This document shows positions 22,323-33,617 of a stretch of 64,000 bases of DNA, one piece after another. The position numbers and the translations under genes are program-made. Origin of the DNA: Rhabdornis inornatus (taxonomy: Eukaryota; Chordata; Aves; Passeriformes; Rhabdornithidae); the NCBI GenBank assembly GCA_013397075.1, contig VWZS01001909.1, positions 79,820 to 143,819 on the forward strand, in the 5' to 3' direction. Positions within the stretch are counted from its first letter, which is position 1. Every line of letters begins with the position of its first letter. A model generated the notes under the pieces. That model did not search any database, was not told the DNA's origin, and saw only the letters and a list, made by a program, of their open reading frames with translations.

Positions 22323-25300
22323 TCATTTCTGCCGCGTAATCTGAGGGAAGTAAGAAAAACCTGGATGTTACAATAGGAATCTTGAAGTCAGATTTTATGA
22401 AGTCACGTTTAGGCAATGTATGCTTAAAAAAATACAGCTGTGTTTGATGTCAAATGTGGAAAAAACCTCCCAGTGGTCTAAAGGAATGTAGTAATTAACA
22501 TCAGCACTGAGCTCTGAGTAATTACAAACTTGTTCCCCTGCAATTTCTCACTCCTGAAGATCCCAGAAGGTTACGGGTGTAAGAATGTTGGGGAGAAAAA
22601 ATCTATTTACGGATTCATCGCTGCCAAGTGGAGCAGGATCCCCACTCCCTGTCCAGCCATGGCAGCACTGGTTGGGTCTCAGCACAACTGGAGCCTCCCT
22701 TCCCTCTCCCCTACTGCTTATTGCTCCAGAGGAACCTCTGGAAGTGGAAGCACAGCCATGAAGGGACTGTAGGGAGTGAGAGTTCCCAGCCCCTCACAGC
22801 CAAAGGAAGCACTGCCTGTGGAACATCCCAGTTCTGTGTGGAGGCTCTGCTGCCTCACAGCCTGGCACTGCTGCCCAAGGGGATTTCCTGTCTGCTTACT
22901 CCCACCCCCTGGAATCTGCATCTCTACCTACAGCTACAGGGCTTGTCTGAGAACAAACCACACACCAGGTGACACCAGGTGAAACTTTTCAGTCCCTGAG
23001 AGGGTCACTGCTTTCAGCCCAAATCCTGTCCTTTTCCATGTTCCTAATTCATCTGGGACTGCAGATCCATGTTTTCCCATCTACCACAGACACATTCAGC
23101 CCACAGCACTCTGCCCTGGCACACTGGCTGTGAGCACTCAGGTTTGGGTTGGTTTGGGTGTTTTTTGCACTTTTCTGTGCAATGTGACCCCAGCAAGCAC
23201 AAACCCACTCCCCTGCATAACTCCAGCACAGGGAACATGGCCTGAGGGGGGACCTGGGGGTCTGAGCCTCTTCCCACCTTCTCTTTCTCCTTCTGGATCA
23301 GCTTTTGCATCTCTTCCTTCCAGCCCAGCAGCTCCACCAGCTTCTCGACACCGCCGACCACATCCCCGAGCTGGGCCACGTCGTTGTGGCGCTGCTGCCA
23401 CGCGAAGGGCCCCACCAGCTCCCGGTTGATGAGCACCCGGGGCACGGAGCTGCGCACGGCTCCGGCCAGGCTGGCAAAGGGCTCCACCTGAGGGGGCAAC
23501 CCAGGGGGCACAGGGACAGTCACCCTGCCAGGGGCACCAGTTCCCAGCACTCTCAACTTGGAACTGCTCAGTCACCCCAGCTCTGAGCAGGTGACAATGT
23601 CACCAGTTACCTGGTGGCCTTTCCGCAGCTCTCCAGGTGCCCACCTGGTCTCCAGAGGGTCTCTCAGAGCACCTCCTTTCTTACCCTCCACCTCAAACTT
23701 CACCTCTCTAACCCATTTTCTTGCTTCCTCTAAGCTCTCTCTCCCCTCTGGAGTCCCTTCAGGCCCTGTTTTCTATGTGCCTTTGTCCCAGGGGTATCCC
23801 TTATTCCCAGACCTCCAGGGATGTCCCGATGACGAAGAGCAGGTCTGCCATGGGGAAGTCTGTGAGGTGCAGGAGGAAGCGCTGCGGGAGCTCCTCGCCG
23901 AAGAACACGATGTCAGGCTTGACAACTCCAGTGCACACGGGGCAGCGAGGGATCCTGTCCCCCATGACATCTCCCTGAAGGGAGAGATCCCAAAACTGCC
24001 TGTCACAGGGACCCTGTCCCCCTGAAAGGAGAGGCCCCAAACCTGCCTGTCACAGGGGTTCAGAACCACCACATGTCCTCAGAGCAACACCCAACCCCCA
24101 ACCTGGTCCCCTTCATAAACCTCTTGTCCCTGAGAGCAAAAGAAGAGGTTTGGACCTGTCATTATGATAATAATTAATGCCTCCTTGTGTTAATTGTGCT
24201 GATGCCCAGCTGGGCTCACTCACCCTGAAGTCCTCTCCAGGGAAGTTCCTCTGACACACCATACAGGTGGCAGTGGCAAAGGTGCCATGGGCTTCCACCA
24301 GCCTGTCGGGAGGGATCCCAGCCGCTGGAATACAGTGTGTGGGAAAGGACTGAGCCAGAGCCTCCCTGTGTGCACCTCCCCAATCCTGCTTCTCCCCTCA
24401 ACTCCTGTTGGAGATGGGAAGAGGGAGCTCACCTCTCTCCAGCCCGTCGATGTTCTGGGTGTAGAGGCGCAGCAGCAGCCCCTTGTCGTGCAGCAGCCGG
24501 AGGAAATAGTGGGCGGAATTGGGGCGGTAGTTGCCAGGGTAGAGCTCCTTGGCCAGGGTGAAGAAAGGCTTGGGGTTGACGAAGAAATACGCCAGCTCAA
24601 AGATGGCCTCAGGGTAGGGGATGTCATACTGCTCCAGGTTGCTGTACAGGCCACTCCCAGGGGACCTGCGGGGACAGAGGGAAGCTGAGAGAGGCTGCAG
24701 TGGGACCTGGGCTGGAGACGGAATCCCAGGATCAATGAGGTTGGAAAAGACCTCCAAGACCATCAACCTATCCAACCTGTGATGCATCATCACTTGTTAA
24801 CAGGAGCACTGAGTGCCATATCCGGTCATTCCTCAGACACCTCGAGGCATGGTGACTCCAGCACCTACCTGGGCAGCCCCTTCCAATGTTTAATCACTCT
24901 TTCCATGGACAAGACCACAGCCCTCCAAGGACACAGAGGATGGAGGCATCACCTGAAGTCTGGGATGCCGCTGGGTGTGCTGATCCCAGCGCCGGCCATC
25001 ACCACCACGCGCCGACATTCCTTCTTCCGGAGCAGCTCGGCCACATCCTTCAAGGTGAGCTGCTGCTTCTCCTTGTCACCTCCCCACTTGTCCCAAAAGG
25101 CTCTGGCAGCTGTGCTCAGACAGAAGGACCTGGAGCTTTGGATCCTGCTCGGCACAGGGGGAAGCACAGCACTGAGAGAACTGATAGTGACTTTGGCTCG
25201 CGGGGGAGAAAATCACCCAAAAATTCCACAGAAAGCTCTTCCCTGGGAAGGATTGTGCTCGGGCTTCACTAGGAGAAAGCTTGGCTGTTAGTCAGACCCA

Positions 25301-26458
25301 AACCCTGGAGCAGACATGTCCCTTTGCAATTCCTTATGTGGATCTAAAATCACCAGTATTCCTGTGAGAGGGTTTTTTTGGACAGGGATGGACACAAGGC
25401 TGGACCGGCTGGGAATCACCAGTCTCAGTGTTGATTTACACTCCTCTGGGATCCAGGAGACCCTGCTGTGTCCTGAGTTCTACAAGTTTATCTCAAGGTG
25501 ATGACAGACATTGTCATTTCCCTGTTTCCCCCTTGTCCTCATCCAAAAGAATCACAGCCCTGTGCCCAGCTGGGCTGGAAACAGCCATTATCATCTGGGA
25601 ACAGCCATTAGCAGTTCGGGAACAGTCATTATCAGCAGGGAACAGCTTCTCCCAGAAAATTAGTGCTGCTGGAGCAGGGCATTGTGCACAGTCCAAACCA
25701 GGCATGGGGAGAGCCAGAAGAGTTTGGCAAGCCCGAGGAGCAAGGACAGAGCTGGAAGTGTCTCCAGGCCTCAGCGTGGTCAGCTCTGCCTTCCTTGGGA
25801 TGTGACAGCTCCTTTGCAGGGCCATGACATTGCTTTCCCAGGGATGTGACACTGCACTGCCTTAGCCTGCTGTCACAGGGACGTGGCTCTGCCTTCCAAG
25901 GGATGTAACATTGCCTTCCGTGGGATGTGTGACACTGACTTCCCAGGGAGGTGCCCCTGAGCTGCCTTTCCCTGCTGTCGGAGGGATGTGGCTCTGATTT
26001 CCCAGGGATGTGACCCTGCCTTTCTCTGCTGTCAGAGAGATGTAGCTCTGCTTTCCCAGGGATGTGACCCTGGCTTACCCTGCTGTCACACGGATATGAC
26101 AGCGCCTTCCCAGCGATGTAACATCGCACTGCCTTTCCCTGCTGCCCCAAGGACACGGCTCTGCCCTGTCAGACTGGGTTCACGGGGAGCTGAACTCACA
26201 GCCTTGGAAAAACACTGAGATTTCCCTGGCAGATCCCTGCTCTCCAGGATGCCAGGCCAGCCCTGGCTCACAGAGTGATGTCCCTGCTTAGACGGGGACG
26301 GGACATCCTCCATCACGGGAGCACATCCCATCCCAACACCGATTCCCACCCTCCCCTTCCCCGCAGGGATGCTCCAGCCCCCAGCCGGGCATTCCCCACC
26401 TCCCTCCCGGCTCCGCCGCCGGCCAGCCCCTTCCCGTCCCAGCCGCACCGGGCGCCAT
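22323..26458 (-). CDS. SIRT3: SIRT3, mitochondrial NAD-dependent deacetylase (both ends tentative)
   Basis: SIRT3 removes acetyl groups from mitochondrial matrix enzymes using NAD+. Firm coding exons on the minus strand are 24953 to about 25102-25109, 24433-24665, 24224-24324, 23813-23974 and 23278-23487. They show the NAD-binding GAGISTPSGIPDFR, TQNIDGLER, the catalytic His in VEAHGTF, and four zinc cysteines in two CxxC pairs (TCMVCQR and CPVCTG), then KPDIVFFGE, GTSLEVEPFASL and VPRVLINRE. The exon 5 donor is weak (GAG then GTCTGG). The 3' end is a guess: an 18-bp exon at 22323-22340 behind a strong acceptor gives ITRQK and a stop. The 5' end is also a guess: 26400-26458 (MAPGAAGTG...) splices in frame with an acceptor before 25102, but it does not look like a clear targeting peptide and a gap (N at 26563) lies beside it. 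Intron 1 holds a minisatellite. Confidence 0.85.
24720..24905 (-). mobile_element. CR1 LINE 3' fragment (SIRT3)
   Basis: Carries AATGAGGTTGGAAAAGACC, CCAAGACCATCAACC and CTACCTGGGCAGCCCCTTCC, in antisense orientation. Confidence 0.85.
25795..26165. repeat. Minisatellite in SIRT3 intron 1
   Basis: Five or more imperfect copies of a unit of about 35-70 bp built from TTTCCCAGGGATGTGAC, CTGCCTTTCCCTGCTGTC and GATGTRGCTCTG. It leaves a long open frame on the minus strand that repeats CDSR...HIPGKAE. I read that frame as a by-product, not a gene. Confidence 0.75.
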
Positions 26459-26479
26459 GGCAGGGCCCGCGCTCCCACA

Positions 26480-26700
26480 GGCTCCTCCAGGCTGCAAGAG
26501 AGCAGAGCGGTGCTGGGGGCGGCCCGTGGCTCCCGGGGCTCCCCCCGGCCCCGGCGCTCACCNCGCGCGGCCGGAAGTGAGTGCGCACCGCGGGGACGGC
26601 GCGGCCTCCTCGCTCCGGTCCCGTCCGGCCGCGTCCCGGTCCCGGCCCCGGCTCCGTCCGGGCCCCGCCGCCGACATGAAGGACGTGCCGGGCTTCCTGC
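26480..26700. promoter_or_regulatory. Bidirectional CpG-rich promoter of SIRT3 and PSMD13
   Basis: CpG-dense sequence between the two head-to-head genes, with an ETS-like GCCGGAAGTGA at about 26570. Human SIRT3 and PSMD13 also share a promoter. One N at 26563 marks an assembly gap. Confidence 0.6.
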
Positions 26701-29700
26701 AGCAGAGCCAGAGCGCCGGGCCGGGCCAGGCCGCCGTGTGGCACCGCCTCGAGGAGCTCTACAACAAGAAGTGAGCGGGGACAGGGTGAGGGGGGATCGC
26801 CTGTCCAGGTTCCCGGAGCCGAGCGCGGCCGGGCCCGCCCGGCTCTGGCTGGACCCGCATCCCTTTAGCCGCCTTGTTTGTCGCCTCGGAGGTGACTCCG
26901 GCGGTGGTTGTCCCTGTCAGGGGGTCCCAGCCCCCGTCAGTCTCCGCACAGTGCGCTCGGCGCGTCCCGGGATGTGGCACGGTTTGGCGGCGTTGGGTTC
27001 ACGGGAGTGTTTTGTGTCCCCAGGCTGTGGCACCAGCTCACTCTGCAGGTACTGGACTTCGTGCAGGACCCCTGCTTCGCCCAGGGAGATGGGCTTATCA
27101 AGGTGAGCGGACTCTTCCCAGCTTTCCTNCGCCAGCAGCGCCCGCGCCCCGCGCTCCATCGCCGCTACCGCACTGCCGCGAGCGCGCGCGCCCGCGCTCC
27201 CGCCACCCNAGCCAGAGCGCCGGGCCGGGCCAGGCCGCCGTGTGGCACCGCCTCGAGGAGCTCTACAACAAGAAGTGAGCGGGGACGGGGTGAGGGGGGA
27301 TCGCCTGTCCAGGTTCCCGGAGCCGAGCGCGGCCGGGCCCGCCCGGCTGAGGAGCCCTCACGGGGCCTGGCTGGACCCGCGTCCCTTTAGCCGCCTTGTT
27401 TGTCGCCTCGGAGGTGACTCCGGCGGTGGTTGTCCCTGTCAGGGGGTCCCAGCCCCCGTCAGTCTCCGCACAGTGCGCTCGGCGCGTCCCGGGATGTGGC
27501 ACGGTTTGGCGGCGTTGGGTTCACGGGAGTGTTTTGTGTCCCCAGGCTGTGGCACCAGCTCACTCTGCAGGTACTGGACTTCGTGCAGGACCCCTGCTTC
27601 GCCCAGGGAGATGGGCTTATCAAGGTGAGCGGACTCTTCCCAGCTTTCCTGGATTTTTGTGCCAGGAAAAACTCAGCCTGGGGTTTCTCTCTTTACTAAT
27701 TCTCTTGGAGAATTACTAACCAGGGTGGGTTAAGCTCCCGGGGTATTTGCACTGGTGACTCTGTGGAAATTGTGCTAAAGTCGAATGTCTTGAGTTCAGA
27801 AGCTTCGAAGTCATTCTGTATTTCACTCACCTAAAATTTTTATTTTTGGGAGTTGCAGGCGGATTTTATTTTTTCATTCCGTATTTTAGCAAGAGGTTTG
27901 CAAGTGCAGGGTGGGTGTTCACTGGAAGAAGCCTGTGGGGATAGAATTAGATAAAATGAGCAGTTCTGAGTTCTGAACAGTGCTGGAACTTCTGTATGGG
28001 ATGCCAAATTTTCTGGACAAATCATAGGATCCTGGAAAGGTCTGGGTTGGAAGAGACCTTGAGGATCATCATGTTCCACCCTCACTGGAAGGGACACCTT
28101 CCACTACTGGCCCAGTTGGTTCAGAGCCTTGTCTAGCACTTCCAGGGATGCTCAAATGAGCTGGAGTATAGAGGAAATACGGTGAGAAGCTCTGAGCAGG
28201 GGTGTCCTTTGCCCTGAGTGTCCCTGTCCTTGTCCCCGCAGCTCTACGAGAACTTCATCAGTGAGTTTGAGCACAGGTGAGTTACTGGGTGTCACCTGAG
28301 GGGGGTTGGGTGTCACCTGGGGGTTTTGAGGGTCACCTGGGGCGGTGTGGGGGACCTGTGCTGACTCTGAGCTGCTCCCTGCAGGGTGAACCCCCTGTCC
28401 CTGGTGGAGATTATCCTGCACGTGGTCCGGCAGATGACAGGTGCGTGTCCTTCTCTCTTCCCTGTCCTGTTGTTACCTCTGGAATATAGCCAGAGATGAG
28501 TCAGTCTTGGATAGAAAGTTACTGTGCTTCTGCTGTGTTGGGAAGAGAAAGTGCTGGCTTAAAAAGTTAAAGTTATTGTTGATCCCTGGAGTAGGAAGTC
28601 ACAGTTTCTCTGGAGAGGTAGTTGGTGAGGAAAAGGCTGGCTTACCTGGCAGCACCTGCTGCAGGTTGAGGGTGCACCATGGAAAACCCATATTCCAGCC
28701 TTCAGGAATCCTGTCAAAGGTGGCTTTGTAGGTGAGGTTTAGCTCCATGAGAGCTGCTCATTTAAATCTATTTTTCCCTCTTCTCCAGATCCTAATGTGG
28801 CCCTGACTTTTCTGGAGAAGACCCGGGAAAAGGTATGTTGAAAGTTGCTCTCAGTGTGTTTTGCCTCTGAGCAGGCCAAGAGTCACTGGCACGTGTGTCA
28901 CCTGTGCTGGAGAACAGCAGCTTTCCACAGGGATTTGAATGCAGGAATATGGTCACAAGTGACATTTATCCAGCCCCTGGAGCACACCTGGCTGCAGGTG
29001 ATGCTCTGAACAGGTCTCTGTGTCCCTGCAGGTGAAGAGCAGTGACGAGGCTGTGATCCTGTGCAAAACAGCCATCGGGGCTCTCAAGCTCAACATCGGG
29101 GACCTGCAGGTCACCAAGGTGAGGGGTGGCCTGGGATGGGGAGTTTTGGGGTGCTGTGACATTCCTTGGTTATCCCAGCTCGCAGCCTGAGGGGCTTGTG
29201 AGCTCACCAGGATGTAGGAGCTGCTCATGGTGAGCTGTGGTGTTGTTGCCTGAGCGAAGCACGTGGGGTTTGTCATCCTTGGATGGTTTTAAAACCATCT
29301 TTTAAACCCAAAATTATGTTTTTCAGGCAGGGCAGCTTTGGTTCTTGTCTTGGGGTGACCACGACAGTTCTCTTAGAGCAAGTGCAGAGGGATGGGTTTG
29401 GGTGATGGAGTCCTGGAATGTTTTCAGTTGGAAGGGATCTTGAAGATCACCCAGTCATGGGTAGGGACGCCTTCCACTATACCAGGTTGCTCCAGCCTAT
29501 CCTTGGACACTTCCAGGGATCCAGGGGCAGCCACAGCTTCTCTGAGCAACCTGTGCCAGGGCCTCACCACCCTCCCAGGGAAAGGTGGGGGAGTGGTGGT
29601 GGCTTTGCCCAGGATATCAGTGGGGATCCGTTGGGAAGGCTGCCATTCTCAGAACTGGGAGCTGTAAGAGCCGGGTCTTGTCCTTCCCAGGAGACCATTG

Positions 29701-32700
29701 AGGAGGTAGAGGAGATGCTGAACACCCTCCCTGGGGTGACATCAGTGCACAGCCGCTTCTATGACCTCTCCAGCAAGTACTACCAGACCGTGGGGAACCA
29801 CGCTGCCTACTACAAGGATGCGCTGCGCTTCCTGGGCTGCATCGAGGTCAAGGACCTGCCAGGTACCTCCTCTCCAGGGGAAATCCCACTTACCACACTC
29901 AGCTTCATCCCCCCAACTCAAATAAGAGCCCTGCCTGAGATTTTCCCTCCATGGGAAAACCTCCGCAGTAATTTTGGCTGTGCCATGGTGGATCCGAGAT
30001 CTGGCTGGGCTGAGGAGTGACCCCCCAGGACCTGCTCCTGAGTTGCACTGGGGGGAAAAGGGGGAATGCCCCTGCCAGAAGGACAAGTTTGTTCTAATTC
30101 CCCAAAGTCTTCACTCTAGATTCAGAAAGCAGCCCTTTTGTGCTGTGGTTACTGCAGACTCCTGAATTTCAGGCGGTGTGGGGAAGATGAGGGCTGGGAA
30201 TAGTTTAATGTAGGTGGAAGAGGGCTAGATGGAGCTTAAAGTGGTGGTTTATCGAAATTATTTTTGGCTTGGTTATTTTTTTCATCCCAATTACTTTTGG
30301 TTAGGCTGTTTTTTATCTGTAGTGGTTTTGGTTTGGGTCTTTTTTCATCCAAATCATTTTTGTTTTGTTTTTTTTTTCCAGTATCAGAGCAGCAGGAGAG
30401 AGCCTTCACCCTGGGGCTGGCCGGGCTGCTGGGAGAAGGTGTCTACAACTTTGGGGAGCTGGTGAGTGCTGCCACATGCCTTCATCCCTGGAGCTCCAGG
30501 AGCTGGTTTTGCCCTGCTGACACCCTCCTGCCTGTCCCCTGCAGCTGATGCACCCCGTGCTGGAGTCCCTGCGCAGCACAGACCGGCAGTGGCTCATTGA
30601 CACCCTCTTCGCCTTCAACAGCGGCAACGTGGAGACCTTCCAGGCCCTCAAGTCAGCCTGGGGACAGCAGGTGAGGGCTCTGGGACTGCTGAAGGCCCAG
30701 GCTTGGGATTTCCTCCTGACACTTGGAGTCTGTGGACTTCTTATTCATCACCTTTGCCTCATTCCTGGCTCTGGAGCACTGGTACAATTCTTATTGGAGC
30801 TAGGAGTGGTTGTTTCATCTTGATACACATAATTAGTTTTCCTCTGGCTTCCCTCTGGAAGGGAAAACAGTGGTTTACTCTCCTGTTCTGGGAAGTGTGA
30901 GGGAAAACAGTGATGTTGGATGTTACCTGCGCTGGCTACACCAGGAATCACTGGAATAGCAGTGAATTTGTGAGTTCACTGGCACATGGATTGTTTCCTG
31001 GAACCATTCCCAACTCGTGGGTGGGCTGTGGTGTCTTCCTTCCTCCTAAAAACCCTTCCAGGGATTTATTCCTGTATGTAAAGCTGTTCTGCCCCAGGAT
31101 GTGGAGAAAATATGATCCTGACCTGATTTGGTGCCTTTTCTCCCCTCACAGCCTGACCTGGCTGCAAATGAAGCTCTCCTGCTGCAGAAGATCCAGCTGT
31201 TGTGTCTCATGGAGGTGAGCTGGGATGTGCTCAGTGTGTCTGGTCACTCACCTGTAGGAATTCCTGGATACAGGGAGTTCAGTGTGGATTTTGCCTGTAG
31301 ATGGAGCCACAGGGAGGTGCCATGAGGGAAAACACTTTGTGCTGGGCTGCTTGTCCCTGGGTCCAGGGGGGCTCTTGCATGGAGTGCCAGGACACAGGCG
31401 GAATGGCTTCTCTGACAGAAGCTTAGGTGGGATATTGGGAAGAATGTCTTCCTTGTGAGGGTGCTGAGGCCCTGGCACAGGTTGCCCAGAGAAGCTGTGG
31501 CTGCCCCGTCCATGTAAGTGTCCGGGCTGGATGGGGTTTGTAGCAACCTGGGATAGTGGAAGGTGTCCACTCTGTGATATGGAGGAGGGGGAGAGCAATC
31601 CTTCAGGTTTCTGCAGTATGTCCCAGGATAAAAAAAGACTTTTAGAACACAGTTAAACATCTTTGTTTCCCAAGAACTGAGGGTCTTTTCCTTGATAGAT
31701 AACTTGAAAAAGTCTCCTCCAGTCACTGGAAGGCTCTGTTGTTAACACACCACACTGGTGTAAAACATTCTTGTTTGACTTACTTTGATTAAACGTGAGA
31801 AATGCAGTTGCCAGTGCAGAGTGAGACTGGGCAGGGCAGCTTGGTGGAGGCTCTGTGAGCTGTGGGAATCCCTAAAACCCTGTGGGGGTTGTTTATTTTT
31901 TTTGCTTTGTTCCCGTGATCCAGATGACTTTCACCCGCCCGGCCAACCACCGCCAGCTCACCTTCGAGGAGATTGCCAAGAGTGCCAAGGTCACTGTCAA
32001 TGAGGTGGGTTTGGGGTTGGACAGCCATGGTAATGTCCAGGTTCTGGAGCTCTGAGAATGCTTGGATAGACCTGAACCCCACAGAATCATTCAGGGTGGA
32101 AAAAAGCTCTGAGATCATCAAGTCCAACCTGTGCCCAGAGCACTGAGTGCCACATCCAGTCATTCCTTGGACATGTCCAGGGATGGGGACTTCAACACCT
32201 CCCTGGGCAGCCCCTTCCCATGCCTGCCAGCCCTTTCCAGGAAGAAATTCCTCCTGATGTTCAACCTGAACCTCCCCTAGTGCAGCTTGAGGCCGTTTCC
32301 TCTTGTACTGTTACTTGGTCCCTGGGAGAAGAGACCAACTCCCACCTGCTGCTTGGGGGCAGTTGGGCTCTTTTGGCTTTTCCCAATAGCCTTATTCTTC
32401 CTTTGATTTCAGCGAAAAGAAAATAAATCTAGTTTTAGGGAAAAAGAACTAAAAAACCTAAAAAACCTTAAAATCTAGTTTTAGGGAAAAGTTTTAGGGA
32501 GAAGAACCTCCTCCATGTTGAGGTACTGAGCCTCGAACAGTTCTGTTACCTGAAAAGGGACAAGTGTGAGAGTTGCTGCCCTGGATTCTGAGCGGATCTC
32601 ATGTGAAGACACCAAGTTTTATTCATCTCAGGGGGAAAACAGGGTGATGTGGGTCATTTCCCAGGATTGTCTGTGTTCCCAGGTGGAGCTGCTGGTGATG

Positions 32701-33617
32701 AAGGCACTCTCAGTGGGGCTGGTGAAGGGCAGCATCGACGAGGTGGACAAGAGGGTGCACATGACATGGGTGCAGCCACGGGTGCTGGACCTGCAGCAGG
32801 TAAGGGCCACCAGCTCCAGCTGGGCCGAGCTGAGGTGACCTGGGAGTGACACCGGGGCTGGGATGAGTCATGGCTTGGGAATGAGCCTCCTTGGAAGCTG
32901 GGCTTTGCCCCAGGGTGTTTCACCCAGAAATCTTCCAGGAGGTGGGACAGGACAGGGCTGGCATGTTCCTTGTGAAAGCCACACAAACACCATGGAACAC
33001 ATAAGCCATGGCTGTGTTTTCCAGAAGGATCCAGACCTCGTTCCTAAATGCCTGAAACAACCTCTGGGAGTTTCAGGGATGTAGGAGGCACGTTCCTCTT
33101 GGGAAGAGGGAAGTCCAGGATGATAATGGAGCTGTTGAGCTTCTCAGGTTCATCCTTAAGGAGACTGTGCAAGGTGTCTTTACTTCAAAGCCAAAAATGA
33201 GTGCCTGGAATTCCAGCTGCAGACAATTCCTTTGGTGCATTTCAGTTTAACCCTTGCTGATTAGTAGAAGCTGCTAATCCCAGGATGGTTTGGGCTGGGA
33301 GGGACCTTAAAGCTCATCCAGTCCCACACCCCTACCATGGGCGGGGACACCTTCCACTGTCCCAGGTTGCTCCAAGCCCCATCCAACCTGGCCTGGAACA
33401 CTTCCAGGGATGGGGCATTCCCTTTCTCAGTGTGTGGGGCTTTGAGGAGTGAGGTGTGAGAAGGAGCCTGTGGGCATTCCCAGGAGCTGAGGCACTGTGT
33501 CCCTGTGGCCTTGCCTTACAGATCAAGGGGATGAAGGATCGCCTGGAGTTCTGGTGCACGGACGTGCGGAGCATGGAGATGCTGGTGGAGCACCAAGCCC
33601 ACGACATCCTGACATAG
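26676..33617 (+). CDS. PSMD13: PSMD13 (Rpn9), 26S proteasome lid subunit
   Basis: PSMD13 is a PCI-domain subunit of the 19S lid of the proteasome. Thirteen coding exons: 26676-26770, 27024-27102 (or its copy 27546-27624), 28242-28276, 28385-28440, 28789-28832, 29032-29118, 29691-29862, 30382-30461, 30545-30670, 31152-31214, 31924-32004, 32683-32799 and 33522-33617. Counting exon 2 once, all phases agree and give 376 aa, the human length, with near identity throughout: DVPGFLQQSQ, NFISEFEHRVNPLSLVEII, FYDLSSKYYQTVGNHA, FTLGLAGLLGEG, FTRPANHRQLTFEEIAKSAK and ELLVMKALSVGLVKGSIDEV. The last two lie in the C-terminal PCI/winged-helix part. The tail is VEHQAHDILT. Exon 2 and part of exon 1 appear twice in the assembly. 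Exon 2 is 79 bp, so using both copies would shift the frame. Confidence 0.97.
26706..27128 (+). repeat. Copy 1 of the PSMD13 exon 1-2 duplication
   Basis: 423 bp, repeated at 27210-27650. It spans the end of exon 1, intron 1, exon 2 and the start of intron 2. An N at 27129 ends it. Confidence 0.9.
27210..27650 (+). repeat. Copy 2 of the PSMD13 exon 1-2 duplication
   Basis: 441 bp. It differs from copy 1 by an 18-bp insertion near 27349 and a few substitutions, as two haplotypes would. It starts right after an N at 27209, inside exon 1 without the ATG, and runs on into intron 2. The 79 bases between the two Ns (27130-27208) are GC-rich and match neither copy. Confidence 0.9.
28022..28150 (-). 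mobile_element. CR1 LINE 3' fragment (PSMD13 intron 2)
   Basis: Contains CATAGGATCCTGGAAAGGTC, TTGGAAGAGACCTTGAGGAT and a degraded remainder, antisense. Confidence 0.8.
29405..29620 (-). mobile_element. CR1 LINE 3' fragment (PSMD13 intron 6)
   Basis: Antisense CR1: GTTGGAAGGGATCTTGAAGA, ACCAGGTTGCTCCAGCC and CAACCTGTGCCAGGGCCTCA. Confidence 0.85.
31405..31585 (+). mobile_element. CR1 LINE 3' fragment (PSMD13 intron 10)
   Basis: Sense CR1: GGGATATTGGGAAGAATGTC, GGCACAGGTTGCCCAGAGAA and AGCAACCTGGGATAGTGGAA. Confidence 0.85.
32080..32340 (-). mobile_element. CR1 LINE 3' fragment (PSMD13 intron 11)
   Basis: Antisense CR1: CACAGAATCATTCAGGGTGG, GATCATCAAGTCCAACCTGT and CTCCCTGGGCAGCCCCTTCC. 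Confidence 0.9.
33270..33425 (-). mobile_element. CR1 LINE 3' fragment (PSMD13 intron 12)
   Basis: Antisense CR1: CCCAGGATGGTTTGGGCTGG, CTTAAAGCTCATCCAGTCC and CCAGGTTGCTCCAAGCCCCA. Confidence 0.9.

Noticed and set aside
29418..30020. 200-codon frame containing PSMD13 exon 7 as a single exon
   Set aside because: The first third lies inside a CR1 fragment and the last part is past a clean donor; only 29691-29862 matches PSMD13.
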